A stretch of 51,126 nucleotides of DNA from Mycobacterium sp. (GTDB lineage Bacteria; Actinomycetota; Actinomycetes; Mycobacteriales; Mycobacteriaceae): positions 1 through 51,126 of the forward strand of contig NZ_SCRH01000071.1 in NCBI RefSeq assembly GCF_004298145.1, written 5' to 3'. A program made the position numbers and the translations under genes. Position 1 is the first letter of the stretch; every line of letters begins with the position of its first letter. The notes under the pieces are model-generated. The model was given only the letters and a program-made list of their open reading frames with translations, ran no database searches and was not told where the DNA came from. Of this stretch, positions 49,225-51,126 are shown in pieces.

Positions 49225-50445
49225 TTAGGAACCGCCCAGCTGGCTGGTGCGTTCCACCGACAATTCGTGGGCCAGTAACTCGGCGAAAGTGAATGTCCCG
49301 GTGGGCCGGTCGTTCTTGCCCAACAGATACAGGCGCTTGACCGCGGCCAGGATTCCCTCGGCGATGGCGTCGCGGGTCTGGGTTGAGACCAACATCGCGC
49401 GATCGCGCGGGTTGGTGATGTAGCCGATGTCGACCTGGACCGTGGGCATCCGGGTCAGACGCAGCAGATCCCACGTCCGGCCGTGCGTACGACAGTCACG
49501 TAAACCGGTGCGGGCCACCACTTCTCGCTGGATGAAGTCGGCCAGATTACGGCCGATGGTGGACACCGAACCATGCGAGTTCCCGAAGTGAAAGGAAGCC
49601 ACCCCGTTGGCCGCGGCGCTGAGCTGATTCTCGCAGCGCAGGCTGATCATCAGGTCGGCGCCGACATTGTTGGCGGTGGCCGCGCGTTCAGCGTCGAGGA
49701 GGCTGCGGCTGACCGGCCGCGACAAGAAGGTCTCCATCCCGATCGCGGCCATGCGTCCCTCGAGTCGGCTCGCCAAGTCCCACAACACATCTGCTTCGCT
49801 GACCGGACCCGAAGAACCGTGCACGATCAGGCCGTGGTCCGCACCGCCGCGGCCCGGATCGATGATGATCCGCTTGCCCGACAGTTTGGGACCCGAGCGG
49901 CGAACCAACTCTTCTTCGCGAAGCGCGTGGGGTGACCCGCCGGTGACCCGCGAACTCAGAAAATACAAGGACCGCAATGTTTCCGGCCCGCAGATACCGT
50001 CCGCGGACAGCCCGCATTCACGCTGATATGACATCAAAGCGTTGTGGGTCTGCAACCCGAAGTAACCGTCGACCATGCCGGTGTAAAAGCCGAGATCCTG
50101 CAGCCGCGCCTGCAGCGTGGCGACGTCGTCACCGAACAGCGGGCCGCCGAATTGGTGATATAACGTGCGCGCGCCGAGCCGGTATGACGCCTCTTTGAGC
50201 GCCCGGTAGGTGGCCTCCCCGACAATGCCGTCCACGAGCAGGCCGCGATGCTGTTGAAAGGCACGAACCGCCTGGTCAAGTTCGGCGTCGAAGAGTTCCA
50301 GGGCCACCTGCCGCCCGGTACGGAGATCGTCGTCGGAGCCATCCAGCATTCCCAATGAGGCCAGCGTGGCCCGGATCTCGGTCACAGCGGCGCTGCGGTC
50401 ACCACAGCGCAGCGCGTCGCCGTATTCGCGGCGCGGACTCGACAT
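49225..50445 (-). CDS. cwlM: CwlM, amidase-like regulator of peptidoglycan synthesis
   Basis: This gene encodes 406 aa from ATG 50445, the M. tuberculosis length. Two peptidoglycan-binding-like repeats come first (about 10-80, ending in FQQHRGLLVDGIVGEATYRA, and 95-165 with LGFYTGMVDGYFGLQTHNAL). An amidase_3 fold follows (about 190-375). The zinc motif that should be DPGHGG reads DPGRGG, so one metal ligand is lost, as I recall for other mycobacterial CwlM. It is cytosolic, is phosphorylated by PknB, and then activates MurA. The TGTFTFAELLAHELS tail is a likely phospho-region. It follows trxC and converges with the GNAT-like gene. Confidence 0.94.
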   Translation of the reverse strand: MSSPRREYGDALRCGDRSAAVTEIRATLASLGMLDGSDDDLRTGRQVALELFDAELDQAVRAFQQHRGLLVDGIVGEATYRALKEASYRLGARTLYHQFGGPLFGDDVATLQARLQDLGFYTGMVDGYFGLQTHNALMSYQRECGLSADGICGPETLRSLYFLSSRVTGGSPHALREEELVRRSGPKLSGKRIIIDPGRGGADHGLIVHGSSGPVSEADVLWDLASRLEGRMAAIGMETFLSRPVSRSLLDAERAATANNVGADLMISLRCENQLSAAANGVASFHFGNSHGSVSTIGRNLADFIQREVVARTGLRDCRTHGRTWDLLRLTRMPTVQVDIGYITNPRDRAMLVSTQTRDAIAEGILAAVKRLYLLGKNDRPTGTFTFAELLAHELSVERTSQLGGS

Positions 50446-50577
50446 ACCGAGGGTCCTCCGAGACAAACTGACGGGCTCACATATGGGCAACAGCTAACCG
50501 TATTGTCGCAGACGCGTCATGGATTTCGGAAAACCCCAGGCTATGCGCTGGGTGTGGTGCGGTGAATCAAATGAAGG

Positions 50578-50931
50578 TCAGCTGAGGTTGGGAACCGCGT
50601 CGGAAAGCTCACGCAGTAGTGCCGCCTTGCCCTTGGCGCCGACGATTCGCTTCACCGGCTGGCCGTCTTTGAACAGGATCATGGTGGGGATCGAGACCAC
50701 CTGGAAGTTCTGGGCGGTTTCCGGGTTGGCGTCGACATCGAGCTTGGCGACGGTGAGGTGATCGCCGCGCTCGCTGGCGATCTCTTCGAGGACCGGCGCA
50801 ACCATCTTGCAGGGCCCACACCATGTCGCCCAAAAGTCAACCAGCACAGGCTTATTACTGGACAACACGTCCGTCGAGAAGGATGCGTCAGAGACTTCTA
50901 TTGTGGCCCCGGCCTTTTCGGCGTCGGTCAT
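50578..50931 (-). CDS. trxC: Thioredoxin
   Basis: This gene encodes 117 aa (116 in M. tuberculosis TrxC). The active site WCGPC is in DFWATWCGPCKMVAPV; the cis-Pro loop is VVSIPTMILFKDGQPV. It is a small cytosolic dithiol reductant. ATG at 50931 is 13 bp after the trxB stop, and cwlM follows, the same order as in M. tuberculosis. It is probably co-transcribed with trxB. Confidence 0.97.
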   Translation of the reverse strand: MTDAEKAGATIEVSDASFSTDVLSSNKPVLVDFWATWCGPCKMVAPVLEEIASERGDHLTVAKLDVDANPETAQNFQVVSIPTMILFKDGQPVKRIVGAKGKAALLRELSDAVPNLS

Positions 50932-50944
50932 TGCGGTGCTCCAA

Positions 50945-51126
50945 TCAATGTGTCGGTACTGCCCGGAAATTCGGTGGCATCGCCGTGTGCGGCGGTGCTG
51001 GACTCTTCATTGTCGGCGAGCCAGCGTTCGGCGTCGATGGCGGCCGCGCAGCCGCTGCCGGCGGCGGTCACAGCCTGGCGATAGGTGCGATCCACCAAAT
51101 CCCCCGCCGCGAATACCCCCTCAATC
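50945..51126 (-). CDS. trxB: Thioredoxin reductase, 3' end only
   Basis: The minus strand from the window edge reads EGVFAAGDLVDRTYRQAVTA, then AGSGCAAAIDAERWLA and a short tail ending FRAVPTH before TGA at 50945-50947. GVFAAGD is the FAD-binding C-terminal motif of thioredoxin reductases, and the AGSGC-AA helix follows it as usual. Only about 59 C-terminal codons are present; the gene starts beyond the right edge. With trxC it forms the thioredoxin system. Confidence 0.93.

Noticed and set aside
1..51126. CRISPR arrays, insertion sequences or transposases
   Set aside because: No regularly spaced repeat array and no transposase-like protein is visible in the window.

Overview
This 51 kb window is the replication-origin region of a mycobacterial chromosome. 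It is GC-rich and uses ATG, GTG and TTG starts. The gene order is the conserved mycobacterial oriC order, written here in reverse (dnaA on the minus strand). Gene products, lengths and order follow Mycobacterium tuberculosis Rv0030 to Rv0001 and then Rv3924c to Rv3913, as I remember that genome; no search was run. Retention of the whiB5/Rv0023-Rv0030 block suggests a slow-growing or related species. There is no gyrA intein, and GyrA carries Ser where M. tuberculosis has Ala90. The species cannot be fixed from this window.

Left part (1-7276). A 54-bp tandem repeat abuts a seven-gene minus-strand block matching Rv0030 back to Rv0024: a YbaB-like protein, a large acidic linker protein, a small protein, an EspC-like protein, two DUF4226-like proteins and an NlpC/P60 peptidase. 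An HTH regulator heads the block and diverges from whiB5. The block looks like a poorly described module linked to type VII (ESX) secretion. Three consecutive proteins share one helical motif, and the linker protein repeats a Ser/Thr-kinase-like site three times.

Accessory block (7373-15098). Between whiB5 and tRNA-Leu lie an acyl-CoA dehydrogenase, a pirin, a small GNAT protein, a 619-aa putative secreted polymorphic toxin with an immunity-like gene, a probable mbtK-like remnant, an MbtM-like fatty acyl-AMP ligase and an NTF2-like protein. This looks like variable content beside a tRNA gene.

Cell-wall and division signalling block (15181-30900). The chain tRNA-Leu, fhaA, fhaB, pstP, rodA, pbpA, pknA, pknB is the Ser/Thr kinase and elongation/division operon; the last five genes are joined by ATGA overlaps. 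Next come trpG/pabA, a DUF881 protein, crgA, a PH-like membrane protein, ppiA and cwsA. A P450/TetR pair is inserted between cwsA and tRNA-Ala.

Origin block (30926-42776). In transcription order on the minus strand: dnaA, oriC, dnaN, recF, a DciA-like gene, gyrB, gyrA, a DUF3566 membrane protein, tRNA-Ile, tRNA-Ala. The dnaA-dnaN spacer has only weak DnaA-box matches that I can see. A compact cluster of three good matches lies on the other side of dnaA.

Segregation and envelope block (42777-51126). On the plus strand: rpmH, rnpA, yidD, yidC, a KH/R3H protein, rsmG, parA, parB and a GNAT-like gene. Two perfect 16-bp parS palindromes lie at the start of rsmG and inside the 5' end of parA. Convergent to these are cwlM, trxC and the 3' end of trxB. 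The window unites the kinase PknB, its substrate family CwlM, the FHA proteins, CrgA/CwsA and the lipid II/PBP machinery, so much of mycobacterial growth control flanks the origin.
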